Positions 44,438-54,274 of a stretch of 64,000 bases of DNA are shown here, in pieces. Position 1 is the stretch's first letter. The number at the start of each line of letters is the position of its first letter. The position numbers and the translations under genes are program-made. A model generated the notes under the pieces. It was not told where the DNA came from. It was given only the letters and a program-made list of their open reading frames with translations, and ran no database searches. Location: contig NW_027436627.1 in the NCBI RefSeq assembly GCF_031877795.1, positions 1-64,000 on the forward strand, read 5' to 3'. The DNA is from Strix aluco (taxonomy: Eukaryota > Chordata > Aves > Strigiformes > Strigidae).

Positions 44438-44496
44438 GGCACTGGAGGATCTTCAAGGGCTTTTCCAACCGAGAGGATTCTGGGATTCTCTGACCC
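44438..44496 (+). mobile_element. CR1 LINE 3' tail fragment (second variant)
   Basis: Duplicate of 32070-32128. Confidence 0.8.
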
Positions 44497-44583
44497 AGCC
44501 CTGCCGACCCCCTCCCCAGGTGCAGATTTGGGGATCGATGCTGAGACCGGGCGACCCAATTTTGGCCTTTTTGTTCTCCGCAG

Positions 44584-44909
44584 GGCTGCGGGCGGCCGTG
44601 GAATTGGTGGAGACCGGAGGAGGCCTCCGGGTCCCCGGGGTGTCCCTGACCCTCGTCTGCAAGGGCTCCGGCTTCGATTTCAGCAGCACCTACATGAACT
44701 GGGTGCGACAGGCGCCCGGGAAGGGGCTCGAGTTTATCGCGTATATTAACTACGCTGCTGGCGCCTGGTACGCTCCGGCCTTCAAAGGTCGCTCCACCAT
44801 CTCCAGGGACAACGCCCAGAGCACGGTCACGCTGCAGATGAGCAGCCTCAGGGACGACGACACGGCCACCTACTACTGCGCCAAAGGTTATACTGGTAGA
44901 AGTGGCACC
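44584..44909 (+). pseudogene. IGHV: pVH33, pseudo-VH exon, full length
   Basis: Duplicate of pVH21: [38 protein letters not shown]. One change in the D-like tail (RSG for RGG). Confidence 0.93.
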
Positions 44910-45052
44910 GAGCCCGGCCCTGTGTCCCCAAATCCCAGCATTGTCCCCAAATCCCTGCACAAAACCCAGACCTTGTCTCAAGCCTGGACCCCTGCACCAA
45001 GCACAGAACCCATAATCAACCCCAAATCCTGGGCTTTTGGCCCCAATCCCTG

Positions 45053-45140
45053 CCCTGCTCATCCTCTGCCAGGGCTCTGACTTCACCCCCAGCAGCTCCG
45101 CAATGTTCTGGCTCCAACAGGCACCTGGACCCTTCCCCAA
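45053..45140 (+). pseudogene. Old V relic, type 1
   Basis: Duplicate of 32685-32772. Confidence 0.7.
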
Positions 45141-45228
45141 ACCCTCGCACCAGTCCCAGGGCCCTGCCCAGAGCCCGGAAATCCCCACCCTGCACCCCCA
45201 AATCCCAGCATCTCCCCCGAAATCGTTA

Positions 45229-45358
45229 ACACTCATTAACACAGCAGCGCTAATTCCCAGAACATACTCGAGCCCCTTCCCCAGCTCCTCTCACACCCAG
45301 CTCATGCTGGTGCCGCTGAAATCGAAGCCGGAGCCCTCCCAGGACACGGCCTGGGACA
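45229..45358 (-). pseudogene. Old V relic of the third type
   Basis: Duplicate of 32861-32990 ([26 protein letters not shown]). Confidence 0.7.
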
Positions 45359-45662
45359 GGGACTGGGGCTCAGGTCAGGGTTTGGGCTGGGTGCAGGGTT
45401 TGGGGTGAGGACGGGGGCGTTTAGGCTCCAGGCAGGGCTTAGGGGTCCCTGGGTTGGACTGGCAGGTGCAGGCTGGGGTCTGGGTGCCCAGAGCGGGGTC
45501 GGGGCGGGGCTCTGGTCTGGGGGAAAATGGTCGTGGTTTGGGCCAGGTCTGTGGGCTGGAGGCAGGGGATCAGGCTGGGGGTGATGGTGGGGGCTGAGGG
45601 CAGGGTCCAGGGAGGGGCTGGGATGTGGGGACACGGCGCAGGGATGTTGGGACTTGGGGAAG
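45359..45662. other. Spacer, no gene
   Basis: Copy of 32991-33294, noticeably more diverged than the rest of the duplication. Confidence 0.5.
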
Positions 45663-45988
45663 GGGGTCGGGGCCAATATCAGCATTTTTGGTGCAGTAGT
45701 AGGTGGCCGTGTCGTCGTCCCTGAGGCTGCTCATCTGCAGCGTGACCGTGCTCTGGGCGTTGTCCCTGGAGATGGTGAAGCGGCCTTGGACCGACGGCGC
45801 GTATCTTGTGGTACCACCACTGGTAATAAGCGCGACCCACTCGAGGCCCTTCCCAGGTACCTGTCGTGCCCATCCCATGGCGTAGGGGCTGAAATCGAAG
45901 CCAGAGGCCTTGCAGACGAGGGTCAGGGACCCCCCGGGGGCCAGGAGGCCTCCTCCAGTCTCCACCAATTCCACGGCCGCCCGCAGCC
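45663..45988 (-). pseudogene. IGHV: pVH34, pseudo-VH exon, full length
   Basis: FR1 has GGLLAPGGS and [10 protein letters not shown] (Gly to Ala). CDR1 PYAMG, FR2 [17 protein letters not shown]2 [29 protein letters not shown]. The 3' part matches pVH22 and the CDR2 matches pVH14/27. The frame is open. Copy 2 of the 10-kb duplication ends at its 3' edge. Confidence 0.93.
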
Positions 45989-46340
45989 CTGCGGAGGGAA
46001 AAATTGAGGCACCTGGTCCCGGCATCAACCCCCAGGGGATCCTCCAGTATCTTCTCCTCCTCCTCCTCACACTCTCCCATGTAGGACCCAGCCCCACTGA
46101 GCCCTCCCCGAGCACAGATTTGGGGGTCAATACCAGGACCAGGAGACTCAATTCTGACAAATTTGAGTCAGCTGGTCCTGGCATCGACCCCCAGGGGATT
46201 CCCCAGCACCTTCTTCTCCTCCTCCTCCTCACACCCTCCCAGGTAGGACCCAGCCCCGCCAACACCCTCCCTGGGCGCAGATTTGGGAGAATGATGTCAA
46301 AATCTGGCGTTTCAATTTTTGCCCTTTTTGTCTTCCGCAG

Positions 46341-46673
46341 GGCTGCGGGCGGCCGTGGAATTGGTGGAGACCGGAGGAGGCCTCCGGGTCCCCGGGGTGT
46401 CCCTGACCCTCGTCTGCAAGGGCTCCGGCTTCGATTTCAGCAACGCCTACATGTACTGGGTGCGACAGGCACCCGGGAAGGGGCTTGATTACGTCGCAAG
46501 AATTAACAGCGATGGTAGTAGCACAGAGTACGCGCCGTCGGTCAAAGGCCGCTTCACCATCTCCAGGGACAACGCCCAGAGCACGGTCACGCTGCAGATG
46601 AGCAGCCTCAGGGACGACGACACAGCCACCTACTTCTGCGCCAAAAGTGCTGATGGTGGTGCTTATGGTGGCA
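46341..46673 (+). pseudogene. IGHV: pVH35, pseudo-VH exon, full length
   Basis: FDFS subgroup: CDR1 NAYMY, FR2 [17 protein letters not shown]2 [17 protein letters not shown], then [15 protein letters not shown] (Tyr to Phe before the Cys, only here). The frame is open. Its 3' flank is cut by the CR1 element at 46742. Confidence 0.93.
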
Positions 46674-46741
46674 CCGAGCCCCAACACCCTTGTGATGTGT
46701 CCCCAAATCCCAGCATCGAACCTAAATCCCTGCACCAAACC

Positions 46742-47300
46742 CAGGCCTTGTCACAGAATCCCAGAATCATCTCGGTTCGAAGGGATCTTGAAGCTCCTCC
46801 AGTCCAACCATTAACCCAGCACTGACCGTTCCCAACTCCACCAGATCCCTCAGCGCTGGCTCAACCCGACTCTTCAACCCCTCCAGGGATGGGGACTCCC
46901 CCCCTGCCCTGGGCAGCCCATTCCAACGCCCAACAGCCCCTTCTGCAAAGAAATCCTTCCTAAGAGCCAGTCTGACCCTGCCCTGGCGCAGCTTGAGGCC
47001 ATTCCCTCTTGGCCTGGCGCTGGGTCCTTGGCTCAAGAGACTCCTCCCCCCTCTCTGCACCCTCCTTTCAGGGAGTTGTAGAGGGCCAGGAGGTCTCCCC
47101 TCAGCCTCCTCTTCTCCAGACTCAACCCCCCCAGGTCCCTCAGCCGCTCCCCACCAGACCTGCCTTTCCTAAACCCGCTGACTGGGCCTGACCATCTGGT
47201 TGTCCCACACGTGGTGTGTGATGGTGCTCAGGAGGAGCTGCTCCATCAGCTTCTCAAGCTGACAGGCCTGGAATTTCCCGGATCATCCTTCCGACCCTTC
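46742..47300 (-). mobile_element. CR1 LINE, 5'-truncated with internal deletion
   Basis: On the - strand the element starts with reverse-transcriptase coding sequence [13 protein letters not shown] (about 47250-47300), matching CR1 DDPGNYRPVSL. At about 47190-47215 it jumps to the 3' region (CCTCTACAACTCCCTGAAAGG, GGCTGCCCAGGGCAGG, GTTGGACTGGAGGAGC) and ends at the CR1 terminus CGAGATGATTCTGGGATTCTG at about 46742. It is not intact: the rest of the RT domain and the first open frame are absent. Confidence 0.85.
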
Positions 47301-47302
47301 GT

Positions 47303-47340
47303 GAAGTCAGAGCCCTGGCAGAGGATGTGCAGGGCAGGGA
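47303..47340 (-). pseudogene. Old V relic, type 1, truncated by CR1
   Basis: Only CQGSDFT and the upstream codons remain; the CR1 element begins where PSSSAMFW should follow. The insertion is therefore younger than the relic. Confidence 0.65.
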
Positions 47341-47489
47341 TTGGGGCCGAAAGCCCAGGATTTGGGCTCGAGGAAGGGTTTTGTGCTTGGTGCAAGGGTC
47401 CAGGTTTGAGACAATCCTGGGTTTTGTGCTGGGATTTGGGGACAATGTTGAGATTTGGGGACACAGCACAGGGGTGTTGGGGCTTGGTG

Positions 47490-47817
47490 GCACCATAAGC
47501 AGCACCAGCACCATCTCTGGCGCAGTAGTAGGTGGCCGTGTCGTCGTCCCTGAGGCTGCTCATCTGCAGCGTGACCGTGCTCTGGGCGTTGTCCTTGGAG
47601 ATGGTGAAGCAGCCTTTGACCGACGACGCGTAGTAGGTGCTACCACCGTTGGTAATAAGCGCGACCCACTCGAGGCCCTTCCCGGGCGCCTGTCGCACCC
47701 AGTTCATGCTGAAGCTGCTGAAGGTGAAGCCGGAGCCCTTGCAGACGAGGGTCAGGGACCCCCCGGGGGCCCGGAGACCTCCTCCGGTCTCCACCAATTC
47801 CACGGCCGCCCGCAGCC
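47490..47817 (-). pseudogene. IGHV: pVH36, pseudo-VH exon, full length
   Basis: CDR1 SFSMN, CDR2 [18 protein letters not shown]3 begins CFTISKD instead of RFTISRD (two changes, including a new Cys), then [15 protein letters not shown] as in pVH12. The frame is open. Head-to-head with pVH37. Confidence 0.93.
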
Positions 47818-48237
47818 CTGCGGAAGACAAAAAAAAGCCAAAATTGTGTCACCCGATGGCGGCGTCAACCCCCAAATCTGCACCCGGGGAGGGGGTCGGC
47901 GGAGCTGGGTCCTACCTGGGAGGGTGCGAGGAGGAGGAGGAGAAGTTGCTGGGGAATCCCCTGGGGGTTTATGCCGGGACCGGGTGACTCAATTCTGCTC
48001 TTTCTTCTTCTACCGAGGGCTGGTGGGGAGAAGAAAGGACAGAATTGAGCCGCCTGATCTCGGCATCGACCCCCGGGGTCTCCCCTGGCACCAGCCTCGG
48101 GGAGCAAATCTGGGCCCGTTGGGGGTCCGGGCTCAGGGTGAGGGTCTGGGCTCAGGGCCGGGGTCACGCGGGGCTCCAGGATCGGGGCCGGGACCCGGCT
48201 GGGCCCAGAGAAGGGTCAGTGTGAGGTTCATGGTGGC

Positions 48238-48292
48238 ACTGGAGGATCTTCAAGGGCTTTTCCAACCTGGATGATTCTGGGATTGTGTGACG
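48238..48292 (+). mobile_element. CR1 LINE 3' tail fragment (second variant)
   Basis: GGAGGATCTTCAAGGGCTTT, then TCCAACCTGGATGATTCTGG, 5' of pVH37. Confidence 0.8.
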
Positions 48293-48381
48293 CAGCCCCG
48301 CTGACCCCCTCCCCGGGCACGGATTTGGGGGGGTGATACCGGGACCAGGTGACCCAATTTTGGCCTTTTTGTTCTCTGCAG

Positions 48382-48711
48382 GGCTGCGGGCGGCCGTGGA
48401 ATTGGTGGAGACCGGAGGAGGCCTCCGGGCCCCTGGGGGGTCCCTGACCCTCGTCTGCAAGGGCTCCGGCTTCACCTTCAGCAGCACCTACATGGGATGG
48501 ATGCGACAGGCACCCGGGAAGGGGCTCGAGTTCGTTGCGCTTATTAACAGCGGTGGTGGTACCACCTGGTACACGCCGTCGGTCAAAGGCCGCTTCACCA
48601 TCTCCAGGGACAACGCCCAGAGCACGGTCACGCTGCAGATGAGCAGCCTCAGGGACGACGACACGGCCACCTACTACTGCGCCAAAGGTTATACTGGTAG
48701 AGGTGGCACTG
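48382..48711 (+). pseudogene. IGHV: pVH37, pseudo-VH exon, full length
   Basis: CDR1 STYMG, FR2 [17 protein letters not shown]2 [30 protein letters not shown]. The acceptor is TTGTTCTCTGCAG. The frame is open. Confidence 0.93.
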
Positions 48712-48851
48712 AGCCCGGCCCCGTGTCCCCACATCTCAACATTGTCCCCAAATCCCTGCATAAAACCCAGGACTTGTCTCAAGCCTGGACCCCTGCACCA
48801 AGCACAGAACCCATAATCAACCCCAAATCCTGGGCTTTTGGCCCCAATCCC

Positions 48852-48938
48852 TGCCCTGCACATCCTCTGCCAGGGCTCTGACATCACCCCCAGCAGCTCC
48901 GCCATGTTCTGGCTCCAACAGGCACCTGGACCCTTCCC
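48852..48938 (+). pseudogene. Old V relic, type 1
   Basis: [20 protein letters not shown], 3' of pVH37. Confidence 0.7.
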
Positions 48939-49146
48939 CAAACCCTCGCACCAGTCCCAGGGCCCTGCCCAGAGCCCAGAAATCCCCACCCTGCACCCCC
49001 AAATCCCGGCATCTTCCCCCAAATCCTCACCCCGAGCATCAGTGTCCCAACCCTGCATCCCAAAGTCCCAACATCTGCCCCAAAATCCCAACATCTGCCC
49101 CAAAATCCCAACATCTGCCCCAAAATCTTTGCCCTAAGAATCTACA

Positions 49147-49207
49147 GAATGGTTGGACTCGGTGATCTTCAAGGTCTTTTCCAACCGAGATGATTCTGTG
49201 AGTCTGT
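49147..49207 (+). mobile_element. CR1 LINE 3' tail fragment
   Basis: Same as 16175-16236, offset 32971 bp with its flanks. Confidence 0.8.
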
Positions 49208-49450
49208 AAAAATAGATGAGTTTTGGGGAAAATGGTTGAGATTTGCTGCAAAAATTGACGAGACTTGTTGGCAAATGGTTGAAGTTTTGGGCCAACACTT
49301 GAAGTTTGGGGCAAACGGTCACTCAAGGTGCAGAAAGTCAAGGGTTGGGGCAAACGGTGAAGACTCGGGGCGAGATTCTGGGATGGGTTCAGCGGTTTTG
49401 GGAGGGTTTGGGGACACGGCGGAGGGACGTTGGGGCTCAGGGCCGGGGTG

Positions 49451-49727
49451 GGAGCCATTACCAGCACCATCTTCTCTGGCGCAGTAGTAGGTGGCCGTGT
49501 CGTCGTCCCTGAGGCTGCTCATCTGCAGCGTGACCGTGCTCTGGGCGTTGTCCCTGGAGATGGTGAAGCGGCCTTCAACCGACGGCGCGTAGAAGGTGCC
49601 ACTACTATCGTCATGAATACCCGCGACGTACTCGAGCCCCTTCCCGGGCGCCTGTCGCACCCAGAGCATGGTGAAGCTGCTGAAGGTGAAGCCGGAGCCC
49701 TTGCAGACGAGGGTCAGGGACCCCCCG
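49451..49727 (-). pseudogene. IGHV: pVH38, pseudo-VH exon, FR1-truncated
   Basis: Copy of pVH5: [37 protein letters not shown], truncated by the 220-bp module at 49728-49955. Its 3' flank is mirrored by that of pVH39 (coordinates sum to 99975). Confidence 0.92.
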
Positions 49728-49955
49728 ATCGCCTCAGCCCCGCAGTTTTTAGCAGCTTTTCGCTTTTCAGACCCATTTTATCTTCCCTCCCGCGTTGCTC
49801 TTTCAGTTCCTGTCCCCGCACACCTGCAGGTCTCTGCGGAGCCTTCGCTGTCGCTCCGACCCCGTTCTGTCCTTCACGGGCTTCACCCAGTTGCTGGCGG
49901 CAGCTCCGCAGACAGACCCCGGCGTTCCCCGCACACCAGTGACAGGGGGTCAGGA
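49728..49955 (+). repeat. 220-bp module abutting FR1-truncated V
   Basis: Copy of the module next to pVH38; a further copy at 16757-16985 abuts pVH5 in the same arrangement. Confidence 0.7.
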
Positions 49956-50198
49956 ACAGAGGACGCACAGGGACCCCCGGGGGTCTGGACCCAGCCGGGA
50001 CCCTACCCCAATCCTGGAGCCCAGCTCAACATTTGGTCCAAGCCCAGACCCTCACCCTGAGCCCGGACCCAGCCCAGAGCCCAGCCCCTCCCTGTGCCCA
50101 GACCCCCCAGGATCCCAGATTTGCTCCCCCGAGGCTGGTGCCAGCCTGGAGCAGGGACCGGGGGGACCTGGGGGTCTCCTCTTGTGCCCCTACCCCAG

Positions 50199-50528
50199 GG
50201 CTGCGGGTGGCTGAGGAGCTGGTCGAGACCAGAGGAGGCCTCCAGATGCCTGAGGGGTCCCTGACCCTCGTCTGCAAGGGCTCCGGCTTCACCTTCAGCA
50301 GCTTCGACATGCAATGGCTGCGACAGGCGCCCGGGAAGGGCATCGAATTCGTTGCGGCTGTTGGCACCATTGGTGACACCTACTATGCACCGTCAGTCCG
50401 AGGTCGCTCCACCATCTCCAGGGACAACGCCCAGAGCACGGTCACGCTGCAGATGAGCAGCCTCAGGGACGACGACACGGCCACCTACTACTGCGCCAGA
50501 GAAGATGGTGCTGGTAATGGCTCCCACC
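50199..50528 (+). pseudogene. IGHV: pVH39, pseudo-VH exon, full length, divergent FR1
   Basis: FR1 reads [20 protein letters not shown], unlike any other exon here. The acceptor context (CCCCTACCCCAG) matches that of the short V stubs and not TTCCGCAG. CDR1 SFDMQ, WLRQ and CDR2 [16 protein letters not shown] are as in pVH1; the tail [15 protein letters not shown] is as in pVH5/38. The frame is open. This is a three-part mosaic. Confidence 0.93.
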
Positions 50529-50769
50529 CCGGCCCTGAGCCCCAACGTCCCTCCGCCGTGTCCCCAAACCCTCCCAAAACCGCTGAACCCATCCCAGAAT
50601 CTCGCCCCGAGTCTTCACCGTTTGCCCCAACCCTTGACTTTCTGCACCATGAGTGACCGTTTGCCCCAAACTTCAAGTGTTGGCCCAAAACTTCAACCAT
50701 TTGCCAACAAGTCTCGTCAATTTTTGCAACAAATCTCAACCATTTTCCCCAAAACTCATCTATTTTTAC

Positions 50770-50830
50770 AGACTCACAGAATCATCTCGGTTGGAAAAGA
50801 CCTTGAAGATCACCGAGTCCAACCATTCTG
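50770..50830 (-). mobile_element. CR1 LINE 3' tail fragment
   Basis: Inverted counterpart of 49147-49207. Confidence 0.8.
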
Positions 50831-51044
50831 TAGATTCTTGGGGCAAAGATTTTGGGGCAGATGTTGGGATTTTGGGGCAGATGTTGGGATTTTGGGGCAG
50901 ATGTTGGGACTTTGGGATGCAGGGTTGGGACACTGATGCTCGGGGTGAGGATTTGGGGGAAGATGCCGGGATTTGGGGGTGCAGGGTGGGGATTTCTGGG
51001 CTCTGGGCAGGGCCCTGGGACTGGTGCGAGGGTTTGGGGAAGGG

Positions 51045-51130
51045 TCCAGGTGCCTGTTGGAGCCAGAACATTGCGGAGCTGCTGGGGGTGAAGTCAGAGC
51101 CCTGGCAGAGGATGAGCAGGGCAGGGATTG
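51045..51130 (-). pseudogene. Old V relic, type 1
   Basis: [20 protein letters not shown] on the - strand, 3' of pVH40. Confidence 0.7.
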
Positions 51131-51265
51131 GGGCCAAAAGCCCAGGATTTGGGGTTGATTATGGGTTCTGTGCTTGGTGCAGGGGTCCAGGCTTGAGACA
51201 AGTCCTGGGTTTTGTGCAGGGATTTGGGGGCAATGCTGGGATTTGGGGACACGGGGCCGGGCTCG

Positions 51266-51593
51266 GTGCCACCTCTACCAGTATAACCTTTGGTGCAGTA
51301 GTAGGTGGCCGTGTCGTCGTCCCTGAGGCTGCTCATCTGCAGCGTGACCGTGCTCTGGGCGTTGTCCCTGGAGATGGTGAAGCGGCCTTTGACCGCCGGC
51401 GCGTAGCCTGTCCAACCACCATCGTTGGTAATAGCCGCGACGTACTCGATGCCCTTCCCGGGCGCCTGTCGCACCCACTGCATGCCGACACTGCTGAAGG
51501 TTTAGCCGGAGCCCTTGCAGACGAGGGTCAGGGACCCCTCGGGGGCCCGGAGGCCTCCTCCGGTCTCCACCAATTCCACGGCCGCCCGCAGCC
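51266..51593 (-). pseudogene. IGHV: pVH40, pseudo-VH exon with an in-frame stop
   Basis: CDR1 SVGMQ, FR2 [17 protein letters not shown]2 [30 protein letters not shown]. At 51502-51504 the FR1 Phe codon (GSGFTFS) is TAA, giving GSG-stop-TFS. This is the only stop I found inside a pVH exon. Two adjacent bases differ from the usual TTC. Otherwise close to pVH24. Confidence 0.93.
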
Positions 51594-51737
51594 CTGCGGA
51601 AGACAAAAAGGCCAAAATTGAGGTGCCCGATCTCAGCATTGACCCCCGGGAGGGTGTTGGTGGGGCTGGGTCCTACCTGGGAGGGTGTGAGGAGGAGGAG
51701 GAGAAGAAGGTGCTGGGGGATCCCCTGGGAGTGATGG

Positions 51738-51773
51738 AATTGGTTCCGTGGAATTCCACAGTCGCCCGCAGCC
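51738..51773 (-). pseudogene. V-exon 5' stub
   Basis: CCCCAG|GGCTGCGGGCGACTGTGG, then the break at GGAATTCCACGG; same as 20770-20805. Confidence 0.6.
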
Positions 51774-51979
51774 CTGGGGTGGGGGCACAAGGGGAGACCC
51801 CCAGGTCCCCCCGGTCCCTGCTCCAGGCCGGCACCAGCCTTGGGGGAGCAAATCTGGGACCCTGGGGGGGTCTGGGCACAGGGTGAGGGTCTGGGCTCAG
51901 GGCCGGGGTCACGCAGGGCTCCAGGATCGGGGCCGGGTCCCGGCTGGGCCCAGAGAAGGGTCAGTGTGAGGTTCATGGT

Positions 51980-52036
51980 GGCACTGGAGGATCTTCAAGG
52001 GCTTTTCCAACCTGGATGATTCTGGGATTGTGTGAC
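51980..52036 (+). mobile_element. CR1 LINE 3' tail fragment (second variant)
   Basis: GGAGGATCTTCAAGGGCTTT, then TCCAACCTGGATGATTCTGG, 5' of pVH41. Confidence 0.8.
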
Positions 52037-52125
52037 CCAGCCCCGCCGACCCCCTCCCCAGGGACAGATTTGGGGGGTGATGCCGAGACTGGGCGCCTCA
52101 ATTTTGGCCTTTTTGTCTTCCGCAG

Positions 52126-52456
52126 GGCTGCGGGCGGCCGTGGAATTGGTGGAGACCGGAGGAGGCCTCCGGGCCCCCGGGGGGTCCCTGACCCTCGTCT
52201 GCAAGGGCTCCGGCTTCACCTTCAGCAGCTTCGACATGTTCTGGGTGCGACAGGCGCCCGGGAAGGGCCTTGAGTGGCTCGCAGGTATTTACAGCGATGG
52301 TAGTGGCACCTCCTACGCGCCGTCGGTCAAAGGCCGCTTCACCATCTCCAGGGACAACGCCCAGAGCACGGTCACGCTGCAGATGAGCAGCCTCAGGGAC
52401 GACGACACGGCCACCTACTACTGCGCCAAACGTGCTGGTAGTGGTTATGGTGGCCC
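52126..52456 (+). pseudogene. IGHV: pVH41, pseudo-VH exon, full length
   Basis: CDR1 SFDMF, FR2 [17 protein letters not shown]2 [30 protein letters not shown]. The frame is open. Related to pVH15 (same CDR1 and tail) with the CDR2 type of pVH23. Confidence 0.93.
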
Positions 52457-52611
52457 CGAGCCCCAACACCCCTGTGCTGTGTCCCCAAATCCCAGCTTTG
52501 TCCCCAAATCCCTGCACAAAACCCAGGACTTGTCTCAAGCCTGGACCCCTGCACCAAGCACAAAACCCTTCCTCGACCCCAAATCCTGGGCTTTTGGCCC
52601 CAATCCCTGCC

Positions 52612-52698
52612 CTGCTCATCCTCTGCCAGGGCTCTGACTTCACCCCCAGCAGCTCCGCCATGTTCTGGCTCCAACAGGCACCTGGACCCTTCCCCAGA
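52612..52698 (+). pseudogene. Old V relic, type 1
   Basis: [20 protein letters not shown], 3' of pVH41. Confidence 0.7.
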
Positions 52699-52882
52699 CC
52701 CTCGCACCAGTCCCAGGGCCCTGCCCAGAGCCCGGAAATCCCCACCCTGCACCCCCAAATCCCAGCATCTCCCCCCAAATCCTCACCCCGAGCATCAGTG
52801 TCCCAACCCTGCATCCCAAAGTCCCAACATCTGCCCCAAAATCCCAACATCTGCCCCAAAATCTTTGCCCCAAGAATCTACA

Positions 52883-52943
52883 GAATGGTTGGACTCGGTG
52901 ATCCTCAAGGTCTTTTCCAACCGAGATGATTCTCTGAGTCTGT
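52883..52943 (+). mobile_element. CR1 LINE 3' tail fragment
   Basis: GGTTGGACTCGGTGATCCTC...CCAACCGAGATGATTCT, forward. Confidence 0.8.
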
Positions 52944-53189
52944 AAAAATAGATGAGTTTTGGGGTAAATGGTTGAGATTTGTTGCAAAAATTGACGAGAC
53001 TTGTTGGCAAATGGTTGAAGTTTTGGGCCAACACTTGAAGTTTGGGGCAAATGGTCACTCATGGTGCAGAAAGTCAAGGGTTGGGGCAAATGGTGAAGAC
53101 TCGGGGCGAGATTCTGGGATGGGTTCAGCGGTTTTGGGAGGGTTTGGGGACACGGCGGAGGGATATTGGGGCTCAGGTCCGGGGTTGGT

Positions 53190-53515
53190 GCCACCACCAC
53201 TACCAGGTTCTTTGGCACAGTAGTAGGTGGCCGTGTCGTCGTCCCTGAGGCTGCTCATCTGCAGCGTGACCGTGCTCTGGGCGTTGTCCCTGGAGATGGT
53301 GGAGCGGCCTTGGACAGACGGCTCGTAGTAGGTGTTACTACTATCGTCGTCAATACTCGTGACGTACTCGAGCCCCTTCCCAGGCGCCTGTCGCACCCAA
53401 CTCATGGCGAAGCTGCTGAAGGTGAAGCCGGAGCCCTTGCAGACGAGGGTCAGGGACCCCCCGGGGGCTCGGAGGCCTCCTCCGGTCCCCACCAATTCCA
53501 CGGCCGCCCGCAGCC
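53190..53515 (-). pseudogene. IGHV: pVH42, pseudo-VH exon, full length
   Basis: FR1 [13 protein letters not shown]1 SFAMS, FR2 [17 protein letters not shown]2 [37 protein letters not shown]. The frame is open. Followed upstream by another - strand member (pVH43), so the head-to-head pairing ends here. Confidence 0.93.
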
Positions 53516-53679
53516 CTGCGGAAGACAAAAAAAAGGCCAAAATTGAGGCGCCCGGTTCCGGCATCGACCCCAAATCCGCTCCCCGGGAGGGTGTTGGTGG
53601 GGCTGGGTCCTACCCGGGAGGGTGCGAGGAGGACGAGGAAGAGAAGGTGGAGGTGTAAAAAGAGTTGAGTTCTGCTGCA

Positions 53680-54180
53680 TATGGTCCATATTTGGTAGAA
53701 TCTGTCAAAGTTTGGGGCAAATAATCAAAGTTTGGAGGAAATGGTTGAGACTCAGTGCAAATAGTCAAGGTTTGGGTCAAAAATAGTCAAGCTTTGGGGC
53801 AGAAACAGCCGAGATTTGAGGCAAATTGTTGGACTTGGGGCAAAAATGGTTGAGGTCTGAGGTAAAAATGGTTGAGATTTGCTGTATATGGTCAAAGATT
53901 GGTACAACTGGTCAAGTTTAGGTCAAACGGTCAAAGTTTGGGGCAAAACCAGTCAAGACGCAGTGCAAAGAGTTAAGACTTGGGCAAAAATGGTCGAGGT
54001 TTGGGGCAAATGGTTGAGACTTGGGGTGAAAATAGATGAGTTTTGGGGAAAATGGTTGAGATTTGCTGCAAAAATGGTTGAGACTCGGGGGCAAATGGTT
54101 GAGGTTTTGGGTGGAACAGTGGAAGTTTGGGGCAAACGGTCACACATGGTGCAGAAAGTCAAGGATTGGGGCAAACAGGG
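53680..54180 (-). repeat. TTGAC-type 20-bp minisatellite
   Basis: GTCAAAGTTTGGGGCAAA units, as at 12180-12860 but more diverged. Confidence 0.8.
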
Positions 54181-54274
54181 AAGACTCGGTGCGAGATTCT
54201 GGGATGGGTTCAGCGGTTTTGGGAAGTTTTTGGGACAAAGCGGAGGGATGTTGGGGCTCAGGGCCGGGATCGGT

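Larger units (their letters stand above)
36105..45668 (+). repeat. Direct ~10-kb segmental duplication, copy 2
   Basis: Copy of 23281-33300, including pVH26-33 and the third-type relic. It is interrupted by the N run at 43315-43514, after which the offset changes by 450 bp. Confidence 0.88.
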
